Below are positions 60,501 through 64,000 of a stretch of DNA of 64,000 bases, piece after piece. Both the position numbers and the translations under genes were made by a program. The stretch is from Aradus depressus (taxonomy: Eukaryota > Arthropoda > Insecta > Hemiptera > Aradidae). Location: contig OY759224.1 of NCBI GenBank assembly GCA_963662175.1, positions 26,669,489 through 26,733,488 of the forward strand, read 5' to 3'. Below the pieces are notes generated by a model. It was not told the DNA's origin, ran no database searches, and saw nothing but the letters and a program-made list of their open reading frames with translations. Position 1 is the first letter of the stretch, and each line of letters opens with the position of its first letter.

Positions 60501-63500
60501 ACTATAAACGTGCGTTACTTTAAAAGTAATCTGTCATCTCCTTCTGTGTCTTTGAGGCTCAAGCTTTGTGTGAGGCCATGTTCCGTATCTTGCGCAGAAG
60601 TAGGATCTGTGTTGCATTTGCCACCTCTTGCATCAGTCGATGCTCTTTGATAACATTGTTTCTGCTTCTGAGTGGCTAGTTGTTGGTTTTTAGTTCAAAA
60701 TCTCAAAGCCTCCATCCATTTTGTCACATTCCAAGCAATATGTTACTTCTTCTTCCGTCATGTTTAGTCCTACATTCTTACACAGTTGCACAATTTCGTC
60801 AACACTAACAGTCCCTGTTGCTTCAGTTTTTTCAATAGGTTCAGGCAAGAGTTCCATCCATTCTTTAAGTTAGACACTGTAAGGTCAGTCCTGGCAATGG
60901 CGACATTGAAAATAGCGTCCTTTATCTTGTATCTCTTCCAAAATTCTTTGACATTCATAGCATCATCAGATGTAAGCAAGCCTTCGACAAAAGCTTTTCT
61001 GTAACGTCACTTCATATTTTCAATTATGCCCTGGTCCATAGGCTGGATAAGTGGAGTTGTATTCGCTGTGAGAAAGAGGCATGTTATTTTGCCATCATCA
61101 CTTTTGAGTTCACAGGAGGGATGTGTCAGGGCATTGTCCATTAACTTTTATTAATGTTTGTTGTAATGACGGATAACAGAAACTGACGGTTAAACGAGCG
61201 ACGGTTAATCGAAGTTTTACTGTAGTTCAAAATTCACACATTCGAAGTGAAACTTCTTTCGTTTGCTAACATTATGAACGAAATTTCCAAGGTTTTTTTT
61301 CCATAATTAAAAAGGATGTATCGGTAAAAGGTACAATAAAATTATAAGAAATAATTTATACAATTTAAGAAAGCAATTTTATAGTTATTGTGACTCATGC
61401 CTGGGGCTTTAACTACGAGGTCATATCGCCTACCACCTCTGGTGAAGTCCGAAATATTGCATACCCAGGTTTAGTTACCTAGAATAGGGGTCTTTAACGC
61501 ATACAGGCTCGGGACTATAGCTTAACGACCCATCCGAAGGACGGCGTGCTCAAGAAAGGGTTTCGAGTTCAAAGACAAACAGGCAACATCTGAGAGAATG
61601 AGACCTCAGTAATTTAAATATCAACGTACATTTAATGAATTATATTTACATATTATCTTTATTGTTATATTTTTATATGTAGTTGTCATTTTGTTCATCA
61701 TCAGATGAGGGGTTACAACAGAATTCTCTAAAAATGGAACAATATTTTTAATTAATATAAATATTAAATTGAGGATGCGGGTAGCTCAGGGGTAGTTTGC
61801 CTTCTGAGCTCAAGATTGCCGGTTAGAAACCTGGCCAAGGCCCTTAGGCTTTTATCTGAGATGTTAAAAAAAGCACGCCTTTCTTCGGATGGGACGTTAA
61901 AAGGTGGTCCCGAGCCTGTACAATGTCAGGTAATAGTTAAAGATCCCAGTAGACAAAATTTAGGACTCGGAATTCACCAAAACGAAGAAAAAGCGCACTG
62001 GTAGTAGGCGATATGACCACGTACTTAAAGTCGGACGAATCACAAAAACAAAAAAACTTTGGTTCGAAAGAATATTCTTCAAAAAATAATAATATGAGCT
62101 CTTCAGAACTTCAGTAAAATATACGAAAGAAACACAGGAAAAATATCTACACAATACATTTATCTCACAGTGTCTGTTATCAAATCTTTATGGCAATTTA
62201 TTAAATTGATCATTTTCATTAATCTCTTATATATATCAATATATTATCAGATATATTATCTTGAAATAAAAATTTCATAGATTCAGAATACAAATAGATA
62301 TATCTCAATAATAAATTTATCAACATCAAATGTAATCCAACAGAATTTATGATTTTAAATACCAAGGTCATCCATAAGTAATGTTGGATTTTCGAAAATA
62401 TTTATGCTATTTATTTGCTTTATTTGGTCAATTTCTCTAGATAAAGATTTGTATACGAAATGTGTTTGAAAAGGGATTAATAACTCACTTTTTCATCCTA
62501 CTGTGTAGAGGGAAAAAAACACATAAATGTTATAGTGGCGGGAGTTAAAAAATTGGAAGAACGCGGCTTTGAAATATTTAAAAATGGTGGAAATATACGT
62601 AGAAGAGCAGATTAGCAGATTACGTCTTAAAAATATGGAAAACATTAAAAATAAAATTTCGTCTCGAATTGAAATCTTAATAACAGAAAATTTTTAAAAT
62701 ATATGAGCTGAATCAAAATACTGACTTTCTCAAAAAACTATGCAATTTTATTCATATATTTATTATTGTCATCTTTGATTTATTTCATACTAGCTAAACC
62801 CGGCATGCGTTGCAATGACTATTTTTGTAATTAAAAAAAAAAAAAAAAAAATTAAAAGTTGTCAAACCACTTGTGTTGATGTGTTAAACATGACCCATAA
62901 GTTTGAGAGCAATAGCTTCGACAGTTTCGCGTCCTTTAAGCCTCACACAGACGGACTTTCATTTATATATGTAAGATTTGTAAATAAAAATTCAATTTAG
63001 TTTTTATTTTTACTTTATTGATAGTAAAAAATATTAATTACTTAAAAAACTATGCTAATTCTAATGCTTTTGGATACACAATATTTTTAGTTGTTCCATC
63101 TAGTGCATATACATGTAAATCTGATAGTTTTCTAACACGTTATTTACTTTCATAAGTTTTAGTTCCCTAAGCGAATGAACAAAATGCTGGGGTGGGTACG
63201 GGGATAAGGGTAGGGTAGAAAGAAGTCTCAAACATTTTCAGTATTCTATAGAATTCAATACAAAACAATTTACGTCAATTCGTTCAATGATATTTGTTCC
63301 ATAAGCGAATTCACGAAATGCGGGGGTGGGTGGGATAAAACTATGTTATAAACCTTCTCGGTTGCCTCGACGAACATAATCGCTGAAACACACATTTTTC
63401 TATTATTAAGATTTCAATTTGAGACGACATTTTATGTTTTCCATATTTTTAAGACTTAACTCTACAGGAGGGACAGAGAAAAACACCCTGGGGGTTGAAA

Positions 63501-64000
63501 AAGAGGGTAGTTTGGATAGTAGATTTAAAAAAAAAAAACAGTTCCTAACTGTACAACCACGACGATTTCGTAGTTGTAATTGTTTGTTAACTCCATCCTT
63601 ACCTGATATAAAAGAATGGTTCGCACTCTGCAAAATGACATACTTTACAACTAATGGTATAATGGCGATACCGCTAGTGTATGTATAACATTTTTTGTAT
63701 AGTGGAATATATTTTCAAAATTTGTTTATTTACATATAAGTTTCAACATTATGTGCACTTTTCTCAACTTGGAACTTATTATACAAAACAATGACCTAGA
63801 GACCTCCTCAGTAGCAGCAGTTATCAATGATTTATAAATGAGTGCAACTCACCACTGATTCATTCCTTCCCTGATATTTTGACAAAATTATATTCTTCTC
63901 TTTATGCAAATTTGATAGCATATACTATTTATATTGTAAATTGAAAAAAAAAAAACTATTGAGTACACTGCTTACCCTCAAATTTTTCATAGAGCTGAAA
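26794..64000 (-). CDS. capu: Formin, cappuccino/FMN family (5' end beyond window)
   Basis: Actin nucleator and elongator acting in the cytoplasm. In Drosophila, Capu works with Spire to build the oocyte actin mesh. Eighteen exons from 59,956 to 26,794 splice with matching phases into 929 residues ending in TAA. Order (numbered from W of exon 59,815-59,956): conserved N-terminal region 1-200 including [14 protein letters not shown]; coiled coil about 165-206; FH1 339-470 with about ten polyproline runs; FH2 about 488-888, beginning [10 protein letters not shown] and holding [20 protein letters not shown]; basic tail 889-929. FH2 length fits the family (about 400). The PMKPLYWTR start, the RFYHFQPKG block and the short basic tail point to the FMN/Cappuccino group rather than Dia, DAAM or FHOD. 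A further exon at 63,976-64,000 shows the gene continues. Orthology to capu is inferred, not tested. Confidence 0.85.
26966..27576 (+). mobile_element. PIF/Harbinger derivative in last capu intron
   Basis: Inverted ends ctacggttactgtgcttgcg and, reversed from the right, CTACGGTTACTATGGATGCG. TAA duplications at 26,963-26,965 and 27,577-27,579. The plus-strand frame from 27,094 ([17 protein letters not shown] ... [18 protein letters not shown]), then shifted one frame ([20 protein letters not shown]), matches the N-terminal end of Harbinger transposases, which typically have a FF-x-YYRM block. The catalytic part is deleted. Confidence 0.8.
27094..27343 (+). pseudogene. Harbinger transposase N-terminal fragment, frameshifted
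   Basis: Frame one gives the acidic start and [14 protein letters not shown] +1 shift near 27,255 is needed to read [12 protein letters not shown] and [10 protein letters not shown]. About 80 residues of a roughly 350-400 residue transposase remain, with none of the DDE residues. Confidence 0.7.
27580..28295. repeat. Intron sequence with a 144-bp-family copy
   Basis: Positions 27,965-28,230 show the internal end motif (ctatactatactatatatag then gagaagttatgtaattgg) and monomer pieces. The remainder is plain AT-rich intron. Confidence 0.5.
28296..28370 (+). mobile_element. SINE tRNA-like head only
   Basis: gagggcgcggtagctcaaag, then gcgggttcgaaacccggtcg. A and B boxes are clear, but the body is missing. 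Not counted as a tRNA gene because the acceptor stem does not pair and it matches the other SINE heads. Confidence 0.75.
28438..28513 (-). CDS. capu: capu exon: post-FH2 lysine-rich linker
   Basis: Acceptor ttatgttcag, donor CTG|GTGAGT. Encodes [20 protein letters not shown] then KSEGGL. Entry phase 2, exit phase 0. Strongly basic, continuing the FH2 C-terminal helix into the tail. Confidence 0.8.
28755..29030. repeat. 144-bp-family copy
   Basis: Pieces gattctgctgaaaactaata, gccttatagggttgtgg and tttcgtgtc recur from the monomer, in diverged form. Confidence 0.5.
29150..29228 (+). repeat. G-rich LINE-tail-like segment
   Basis: gtggctggctgggttggggg and neighbours resemble the G-rich 3' untranslated part of the LINE at 46,276-46,660. 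No coding part remains. Confidence 0.35.
29293..29535. repeat. Near-perfect hairpin, arms of about 115 bp
   Basis: Arms 29,293-29,406 and 29,416-29,535 are reverse complements around a 9-base loop (aacgaacag), differing mainly in A/T tract length. They contain gaccagaagaagggacctgt followed by aattgtcccgaaatatcgtc, a retroelement-tail-like phrase. Confidence 0.92.
29568..29735 (+). pseudogene. LINE C-terminal scrap, frameshifted
   Basis: Reads [20 protein letters not shown], then in another frame [21 protein letters not shown]-x-P-x-(K/T)-W-x-D followed by DR-x-x-W-like text is the common end of RTE-like LINE proteins. Confidence 0.5.
29736..30570. other. Intron sequence, no exon seen
   Basis: A GC-richer island at 30,370-30,500 has open frames on both strands without known motifs. 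It may be old transposon sequence. Confidence 0.35.
30571..31393 (-). mobile_element. PIF/Harbinger-like non-autonomous element, copy 2
   Basis: Matches 4317-5125 over its length. Flanked by TTA at 30,568-30,570 and 31,394-31,396. The MADF-like frame is broken here: codon 6 is TGA instead of TGG, with changed residues after it. Confidence 0.85.
31440..31565. repeat. 144-bp-family fragment
   Basis: tttcgtgtcgatacattcat then tctgtcgggagtt, a monomer scrap adjoining the Harbinger-like copy. Confidence 0.5.
31691..31846 (-). CDS. capu: capu exon: FH2 C-terminal subdomain
   Basis: Encodes [20 protein letters not shown], then [20 protein letters not shown] and [11 protein letters not shown]. The RFYHFQPKG and FFPLW-PFC-DFK blocks are among the most conserved parts of FH2 in the Formin/Cappuccino group. 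Entry phase 2, exit phase 2, donor AAAA|GTAAGT. Confidence 0.92.
31962..32225 (+). mobile_element. SINE, nearly full length
   Basis: Head with A box (ccggtagctcagtgg), damaged B box, hairpin and body to ccaccagaataacgaaag. The last about 70 bases are lost. Confidence 0.8.
32350..32480. repeat. Tandem duplication of about 70 bp
   Basis: aattaatttatacatggaca then tgtagttaattaatgtatac occurs twice, 70 bp apart, with further ttaattaatt pieces. Intronic. Confidence 0.8.
32519..32570 (-). CDS. capu: capu exon: FH2 helix
   Basis: Reads [18 protein letters not shown] with the first and last codons shared with neighbours (phase 1 in, phase 0 plus 2 bases out). The E-x-L-x-D-C-K-Q pattern is seen at this place in FMN-type FH2 domains. 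Confidence 0.85.
32742..32998 (+). mobile_element. SINE, diverged
   Basis: Head with B box gggttcgaaacccgg, short internal deletion, body to gacctcgtagttgaagcccc. Confidence 0.75.
33073..33090 (-). CDS. capu: capu candidate 18-nt microexon
   Basis: ATTCTAGACAGGGAAAAG lies between ttttttag and GTAATA on the minus strand. Entry and exit phase are both 1, so including it adds six residues (with shared codons DSRQGK/A) without disturbing the frame, and leaving it out also keeps the frame. It falls between FH2 helices where insertions are tolerated. Possibly alternative; AT-rich introns can produce such pairs by chance. Confidence 0.45.
33108..33537. repeat. 71-bp tandem array, six units
   Basis: Unit aaagaaataaagagaatgat ... 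gcaatttagccaaaatactg ... repeats with a 71-bp period and almost no differences, indicating recent expansion. It fills most of the intron between capu exon 33,565-33,654 and the candidate microexon, ending 28 bases from the exon donor. Confidence 0.97.
33565..33654 (-). CDS. capu: capu exon: FH2 helix
   Basis: Reads [20 protein letters not shown], then [10 protein letters not shown]. Acceptor atatttcag, donor CAG|GTACAG. Phase 1 in and out. K-x-KM-x-x-F matches FH2 sequence in this group. Confidence 0.88.
33696..34016 (-). mobile_element. Full-length SINE, reverse
   Basis: Complete element read from gagctaccggcgctccc (reverse head) through ccgggtttccaactcacgac to gactcatgcccggg. The head B box is mutated (tttccaac). 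Confidence 0.88.
34428..34818. mobile_element. Inverted-repeat element, about 390 bp
   Basis: Ends atatgaggagtttgggagcc + agagcggaccaac at the left and its near-perfect reverse complement at 34,787-34,818 give 32-33 bp inverted termini. The interior has a 70-codon minus-strand frame (34,414-34,626) of unknown nature. It abuts the hairpin at 34,811-35,053, sharing cctcatat. Confidence 0.7.
34811..35053. repeat. Hairpin with 115-bp arms
   Basis: Arms 34,811-34,925 and 34,939-35,053 are reverse complements with about two mismatches around a 13-base loop (tactgccatagtt). Both outer ends carry cctcatatga. Confidence 0.93.
35225..35300. repeat. Dispersed retroelement-end phrase
   Basis: gaaatatacaatatatcaaa then atccgcgtttctcaacttaa recurs near 51,213-51,296 and, diverged, at 63,700-63,770. 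Confidence 0.55.
35305..35481 (-). CDS. capu: capu exon: FH2 core
   Basis: Reads [20 protein letters not shown], then [20 protein letters not shown] and [17 protein letters not shown] directly follows the LKDVKSTD of the preceding exon, a hallmark junction of FH2 domains. Entry and exit phase 1. Confidence 0.92.
36250..36440. repeat. 144-bp-family fragment
   Basis: tatatcggctgttattaggg and gcttcttatggggttttgaa match the monomer. Confidence 0.55.
36615..36762 (-). CDS. capu: capu exon: FH2 signature
   Basis: Reads [20 protein letters not shown], then [20 protein letters not shown] and SKLKDVKST. The GN-x-MN-GGN-x-x-RGQADGF block is the diagnostic FH2 motif near the post/dimer interface. Phase 0 in, 1 out. 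Acceptor cttatttcag, donor CAG|GTAAAA. Confidence 0.95.
36906..37140 (+). mobile_element. SINE with deleted head
   Basis: gagcgccggtag fused to aggccgtccttcagatggga, then body to gggcatgagtaacaataact. Confidence 0.8.
37196..37405 (-). CDS. capu: capu exon: FH2 knob/helical region
   Basis: Seventy codons, phase 0 to 0: [71 protein letters not shown]-x-x-PEQFL-x-LS-IP-F-ERI-C is highly typical FH2 sequence. Confidence 0.95.
37617..38115 (+). repeat. Unclassified GC-richer insertion with A-rich tail
   Basis: About 500 bases of clearly higher GC than the intron, ending gaaaacaataaagaaaaata then aataaa. Composition and tail suggest a retrotransposed sequence, such as a LINE 3' end. No protein frame recognised. 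Confidence 0.4.
38353..38414 (-). CDS. capu: capu exon: FH2
   Basis: Reads [20 protein letters not shown] then A. The first codon is shared with the upstream exon (phase 1), exit phase 0. Donor GCT|GTGAGT. Confidence 0.93.
38513..38600 (-). CDS. capu: capu exon: FH2 lasso/linker to knob
   Basis: Reads [20 protein letters not shown], then HLDFSEIEN. The K-R-S-Q-N-V-G-I motif is near-invariant in FH2 domains of this class. Phase 0 in, 1 out. Confidence 0.95.
38945..39172 (+). mobile_element. SINE with duplicated head start
   Basis: gagcgccggtag...gcatacttgccggtagctc shows the head start twice, then the body to gggcatgagtcataaa and a tail cctaacctaacctaat. The tail repeats a CCTAA unit. Confidence 0.8.
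39359..39488 (-). CDS. capu: capu exon: FH2 N-terminal helix
   Basis: Reads [20 protein letters not shown], then [20 protein letters not shown] and KAE. LW-x-x-LEEP-x-x-D-x-x-EL-x-x-LF is the usual FH2 start after the PLYW block. Phase 2 in, 0 out. Confidence 0.93.
39908..39924 (+). repeat. Poly(C) tract
   Basis: Run of 17 C in the capu intron. Confidence 0.95.
40117..40219 (-). CDS. capu: capu exon: FH1-FH2 boundary
   Basis: With the last base of the FH1 exon it reads [20 protein letters not shown], then [23 protein letters not shown] marks the start of FH2 (lasso tryptophan). Two donors are possible 2 bases apart; CAGGT|GTAAAT was chosen because it restores the frame to the next exon. Confidence 0.92.
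40391..41112. mobile_element. Inverted-repeat DNA element, about 720 bp
   Basis: Left end tatcgatgcgttccaggcaa + aaggctctatccc and right end its reverse complement with four changes (gcctttagcctggaaagcat). The outer tatcgat is itself near-palindromic, so the exact border is uncertain by a few bases. Inner 330 bases recur inverted at 8165-8515. No transposase frame. Confidence 0.75.
41240..41730. mobile_element. 144-bp-family member with inverted ends
   Basis: From caccggcaatgtacttcccc then agaacgaattaatcaa to tataactggggaagta. The 11-mer TACTTCCCCAG at 41,266 is mirrored by CTGGGGAAGTA near 41,705. Two monomer-like pieces lie between. Confidence 0.65.
41930..42640 (+). other. Unrecognised stretch with an 82-codon ORF
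   Basis: The frame 42,389-42,637 starts [20 protein letters not shown] and is lysine- and serine-rich, later [20 protein letters not shown]. Its YRKRKSEE start is like the N-terminal region of some hAT or ZMYM-like transposases, but too little is present to say so. It lies antisense in a capu intron. It may be a transposon first exon. Confidence 0.3.
42883..43693 (-). CDS. capu: capu exon: FH1 and preceding linker
   Basis: 811 bases, phase 0 in, 1 out. Residues 1-132 are a polar, low-complexity linker with [16 protein letters not shown] text; from 43,297 to about 42,907 follow about ten polyproline runs separated by GG or PTT. This is an FH1 that would bind profilin-actin and SH3/WW partners. 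Ends GGWNAQKS before donor CAA|GTAATT. Confidence 0.95.
44130..44290 (-). CDS. capu: capu exon: coiled coil
   Basis: Reads [20 protein letters not shown], then [20 protein letters not shown] and [14 protein letters not shown], with heptad spacing of L/I from TALARKV onwards. Phase 1 in, 0 out. Confidence 0.85.
44291..44889. other. Intron sequence, nothing recognised
   Basis: Plain AT-rich intron between the coiled-coil exon and the LINE insertion. Confidence 0.5.
44890..46712 (+). mobile_element. 5'-truncated I/Jockey-type LINE with RNase H
   Basis: The coding part starts abruptly in the last piece of the reverse transcriptase domain, runs to 46,275, then a G-rich 3' untranslated region to 46,660 and 52 consecutive A at 46,661-46,712. 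It is antisense to capu, in the intron 44,291-49,865. The open frame and long pure poly(A) suggest a young insertion. Confidence 0.88.
44899..46275 (+). CDS. LINE reverse transcriptase tail plus RNase H
   Basis: Open from about 44,899 ([20 protein letters not shown]) with a first methionine at 44,998. RNase H lies about residues 140-270 of the 425-residue frame: FTDGS (first D), [11 protein letters not shown] (E), VVIFSDSQS (D) and [18 protein letters not shown] (last D), so all four acidic residues are present. After it come [13 protein letters not shown] and a C-x2-C...H-x4-C-like stretch ([17 protein letters not shown]). RNase H plus this tail fits the I-type/LOA-like group; the N-terminal ORF2 part (endonuclease and reverse transcriptase core) is missing, so it cannot move itself. 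Confidence 0.88.
   Translation, partial: RSNIRSIIDFGSLFYGDAAKTNLQKVQLVQNRCLRQIQGYLRSTPIDVIHAEANEPPLEVRRKILTQRFLLRLISVESPTVNKISQLVKLDLTSSFWQKKRSPSLAYNFTAITNYYTQIYVNTKLPVYNSQYFLHKLAISTAFLRDYSSIPSLFTNSAFSMDIQLLWPQWHYIFTDGSVKDSKVGCAFFDPQLDRSELFKLPELTTIYSAELVAILEALKYLEKLPFNRVVIFSDSQSCIRKLSNIKIGVHLNNFELDLLLTLNNIQESGKVVVFCWIKAHIGIKYNEVVDGFAKQALSEGTPLPVRLPKEDLSGQIKRNCRSIWQEMYTSSDKGSWYKRMNPRVGSEPWYREACLPKSVCTNINRLRVNHGICGTYLFRIGKADSPLCRVCRVEENLEHIVLTCTKYHTQRELMFTELYKLTQAPFNYPQLLITRNIFIYQSIHRFIMQIQNQPQIP
46713..46906. other. GC-rich island after the LINE poly(A)
   Basis: gcgcctctttgcgccgagtg ... ggaggcgggggcagccgccg ... about 65% GC in otherwise AT-rich DNA, directly after the poly(A). Could be the 5' part of another retroelement or an assembly join. 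No frame recognised. Confidence 0.4.
46907..47000. repeat. Dispersed repeat shared with 937-1040
   Basis: attacagctagagacttgga ... ggccaagcccctccccccta, near-identical to the copy at 937. Confidence 0.75.
47010..47106. repeat. Small hairpin with A/T tracts
   Basis: ttttatgtcgg(T)n at the left and (A)nccgacataaaa at the right with attttgaatt/gaattcaaaa inside form an inverted repeat of about 40-bp arms. Confidence 0.75.
47150..47826 (+). pseudogene. RTE-like LINE C-terminal fragment, frameshifted
   Basis: From 47,153: [87 protein letters not shown]. Near 47,575 one base shift is needed to continue [17 protein letters not shown] and [12 protein letters not shown] before TAG at about 47,720. 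This is the classic end of RTE-like LINE proteins. The element ends in a (TTA)n tract at 47,790-47,826. Confidence 0.82.
48004..48890. mobile_element. Inverted-repeat element, TAA duplication, hairpin in left end
   Basis: Left TAGAACATATTT and, after an interposed hairpin, gagcaaacattcaaaccatg; right end the reverse complement (ttgaatgtttgctcttcaaa, tatgttcta). Flanked by TAA at 48,001-48,003 and 48,891-48,893. The interposed about 60 bases (attgagttgacctc ... gaggtcgactcaat) form a small inverted repeat absent from the right end. No transposase frame. Confidence 0.75.
48891..49358. other. Intron sequence, nothing recognised
   Basis: AT-rich, no exon or repeat supported. Confidence 0.5.
49359..49588 (+). 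mobile_element. SINE, 5' two thirds
   Basis: Complete head (ggcgccggtagctcagtggt, aggttcgaaacccgaccg), hairpin and body to ttaggataggcaaaatta, lacking the 3' end. Confidence 0.85.
49866..50004 (-). CDS. capu: capu exon: N-terminal region
   Basis: Reads [20 protein letters not shown], then [20 protein letters not shown] and NGKNTI. Phase 0 in, 1 out. Acceptor tgttgacag, donor TTG|GTAAGT. Continues LFR of the upstream exon. Confidence 0.85.
50385..51260. repeat. Compound inverted-repeat region of retroelement tails
   Basis: Arms 50,501-50,583 and 50,868-50,950 are reverse complements (ctattaaaacttgggagtcc + cccggctgtaccgttag). Phrases cctgacgatggtgtaaggcc + gaaaccggtag (51,157-51,187) and ttatttataaaaataaaaca accompany them. 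These look like the end regions of Penelope-like or similar elements in head-to-head duplication. Confidence 0.7.
51025..51149. repeat. Perfect 60-bp-arm palindrome
   Basis: Arms 51,025-51,084 and 51,090-51,149 (ggacttgaaaataaaataaa ... ) mirror each other exactly around ctata. Confidence 0.93.
51300..51412 (-). mobile_element. SINE, internal fragment
   Basis: Reverse body: ttcacttaggataagggtct ... cgtcccatccgaaggatggc. Confidence 0.65.
51625..51685. repeat. (AT)n microsatellite
   Basis: About 30 TA dinucleotides in a row. Confidence 0.97.
51863..52302. mobile_element. MITE-like element with about 65-bp inverted ends
   Basis: Left gggtacagccggataagagt + gcaaaaactgcccccaacga + ttttcgaaggggcaattgac; right its reverse complement with a handful of changes, ending ccggctagaccc. 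440 bp, no coding content. No clear target duplication. Confidence 0.85.
52303..53296. other. Intron sequence, nothing recognised
   Basis: No exon supported. The frame at 52,982-53,200 (72 residues) shows no known motif. Confidence 0.45.
53297..54648. mobile_element. 1.35-kb inverted-end element with internal 144-bp array
   Basis: Left terminus tacttccccagcacaaatta + attaattaagttttcgctct; right terminus reads, reversed, tacttccccagaaggaatta + atcaattatctcttcgct, so the ends are inverted repeats of about 45 bp, and outward text (cggtgaatcacc-like) may extend them. Between, the phrase actcaaaacccaatgaggac recurs at 53,861, 54,005, 54,140, 54,284 and 54,428, giving spacings of 144, 135, 144 and 144. 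Diverged monomers fill 53,350-53,720 in opposite orientation. No coding frame. Confidence 0.82.
54914..54942 (+). mobile_element. SINE 3' scrap
   Basis: tatgcccgggcatgagtgac + aataactaa only. Confidence 0.5.
54990..55530. repeat. 144-bp-family copy
   Basis: Holds the internal end motif (gctatataaagtatacggga + agttatgtaatcag) and the outer terminus cacaggggaagtacattgtc + agtgatccaccgacaac. Diverged. Confidence 0.6.
55723..55898 (-). CDS. capu: capu exon: N-terminal region
   Basis: Reads [20 protein letters not shown], then [20 protein letters not shown] and [19 protein letters not shown]. Phase 1 in, 0 out. Acceptor gcgtgcag. Alpha-helical and hydrophobic, consistent with a folded, all-helical N-terminal domain; I do not assign a named domain. 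Confidence 0.88.
56160..56640 (+). repeat. Dispersed repeat, copy 2 (uninterrupted)
   Basis: Partner of 23,400-24,410. Contains cctgatgaagagacataaga, gaagtcatacaaaattatta and tgtatacattcttatgacgt + atcctattaccatgttatgg without the LINE seen in copy 1. Confidence 0.7.
56641..57162. other. Intron sequence, nothing recognised
   Basis: AT-rich; no exon supported. Confidence 0.45.
57163..57465 (+). mobile_element. SINE, diverged head
   Basis: Head gcggaggtagagtgctagcc with B box gggtttgaaactcgg, then body to cccggacatgagtcataaaa and tail cctaacctaaat. Confidence 0.82.
57498..57552. repeat. (AT)n microsatellite
   Basis: About 27 AT dinucleotides in the capu intron. Confidence 0.97.
57553..58369. 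other. Intron sequence, nothing recognised
   Basis: Very AT-rich; no exon or repeat partner supported. Confidence 0.5.
58370..58575. repeat. 144-bp-family end and monomer
   Basis: tcgttggtgaatcaccagaa + atgtacttccccagaacgaa, then one monomer piece to gagttgagccccctcc. Confidence 0.65.
59000..59026 (+). repeat. Poly(T) tract
   Basis: 27 T. It could mark the tail of a reverse-oriented retroelement with cggcccgcg before it. Confidence 0.9.
59105..59222 (-). mobile_element. Second tRNA-derived SINE family
   Basis: Minus strand: gggccatggtggccgtgcgg ... caggttcgaatcccgtcc ... gagttttatttcgtagata. Near copy of 9400-9512; B box intact. Confidence 0.6.
59466..59662 (+). mobile_element. SINE, headless
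   Basis: Body from gagcacggcgtccttcggac to gatatgacctcgtagttaaa with internal losses. Confidence 0.75.
59815..59956 (-). CDS. capu: capu exon: N-terminal region
   Basis: Reads [20 protein letters not shown], then [20 protein letters not shown] and YLIVCFK, the last base starting the next codon. Acceptor ttattacataag after a (GT)n-rich pyrimidine-poor tract, which makes the upstream border the least certain; phase with the next exon fits. Confidence 0.75.
60290..60345 (+). mobile_element. SINE head fragment
   Basis: tgagttcaatatcgcgggtt + cgaaacccaaccgaggtcct with the start of the hairpin. Confidence 0.65.
60375..61222 (-). mobile_element. Tigger/pogo-type transposon remnant
   Basis: Inverted ends CAGTAAAACTTCGATTAATC at 60,375 and its reverse complement (one change) ending at 61,222; TA follows on the right and CA precedes on the left, consistent with a decayed TA duplication. 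The minus-strand text [13 protein letters not shown] and [17 protein letters not shown] is the part of Tigger-like transposases holding the second and third catalytic aspartates; a TGA follows, then [17 protein letters not shown] and a helical stretch. The N-terminal half is deleted. Confidence 0.85.
60770..61150 (-). pseudogene. Tigger-like transposase fragment
   Basis: About 125 residues with one in-frame TGA near 61,012. DN of MDNA and D of QPMDQG correspond to two of the three DDD residues; the first is missing with the N-terminal half. Downstream part reads [20 protein letters not shown]. Confidence 0.8.
61388..61560 (-). mobile_element. SINE with internal deletion
   Basis: gactcatgcctggggcttta ... 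cgacccatccgaaggacggc, reverse orientation, headless. Confidence 0.75.
61772..62040 (+). mobile_element. SINE, diverged
   Basis: Head gaggatgcgggtagctcagg with damaged B box (ggttagaaacctgg), then the body to gatatgaccacgtacttaaa. Confidence 0.78.
62041..63852. other. Intron sequence, few repeats
   Basis: 62,785-62,830 carries tactagctaaacccggcatg, a relative of the repeat at 3441; 63,700-63,770 resembles the retroelement-end phrase at 51,213. No exon supported. Confidence 0.45.
63853..63870 (-). CDS. capu: capu possible 18-nt microexon
   Basis: GGAAGGAATGAATCAGTG between aaaatatcag and GTGAGT, phase 0 to 0, would add GRNESV. The donor is strong; the acceptor lacks a clear pyrimidine tract. 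Equally could be chance. Confidence 0.25.
63976..64000 (-). CDS. capu: capu exon continuing past the window
   Basis: Minus strand ...ctctatgaaaaatttgagg with donor GG|GTAAGC. If it ends in phase 0, as the next exon needs, it reads SSMKNLR before WLCLK. tttcag just inside the window edge could be its acceptor instead, leaving a 19-base exon. Confidence 0.5.

Overview
This 64 kb window is AT-rich metazoan nuclear DNA, most likely from an insect. It holds one recognisable host gene, a formin of the cappuccino/FMN family on the minus strand, set in a dense and often nested field of transposable elements. Everything else that looks coding is transposon-derived or a repeat artefact. The species cannot be named from the sequence. 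The insect assignment rests on the formin and on the kinds of repeats present: tRNA-derived SINEs, Jockey/I-type and RTE-like LINEs, Penelope-like, PIF/Harbinger, hAT and Tigger elements.

Region 1, about 1-26,790, is a gene desert. It contains SINE copies, a hAT remnant inserted into a SINE (2109-2742), a Penelope-like GIY-YIG fragment split by a Harbinger-like element (4095-5285), LINE fragments (6.8, 14.2, 16-17, 19.1, 23.7-24.2 kb), a 60-bp tandem array of about 27 units that is open on both strands (9641-11257), a 621-bp inverted-repeat element inside a LINE (16,340-16,960), and many pieces of an unnamed family whose core monomer is about 144 bp.

Region 2, 26,794 to the right edge, is the formin gene. 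I could follow 18 coding exons with consistent GT/AG borders and reading phase from 59,956 down to a stop at 26,794-26,796, plus one more partial exon at 63,976-64,000. Together the 18 exons encode 929 residues: an N-terminal conserved-looking region, a short coiled coil, a proline-rich FH1, a roughly 400-residue FH2 with the [15 protein letters not shown] signature, and a basic C-terminal tail. The true N terminus lies beyond 64,000. The introns carry most of the mobile DNA: a 5'-truncated LINE with an intact RNase H domain and 52-nt poly(A), an RTE-like LINE fragment, several terminal-inverted-repeat elements with TAA or TTA target duplications, long hairpins, a Tigger remnant, a 71-bp tandem array next to an 18-nt microexon, and a 1.35-kb element (53,297-54,648) with inverted ends and an internal 144-bp tandem array.

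No CRISPR array, rRNA gene or convincing free-standing tRNA gene was seen. The many tRNA-like boxes belong to SINE heads. All family assignments were made by reading the translations and repeat ends; no database search was run.
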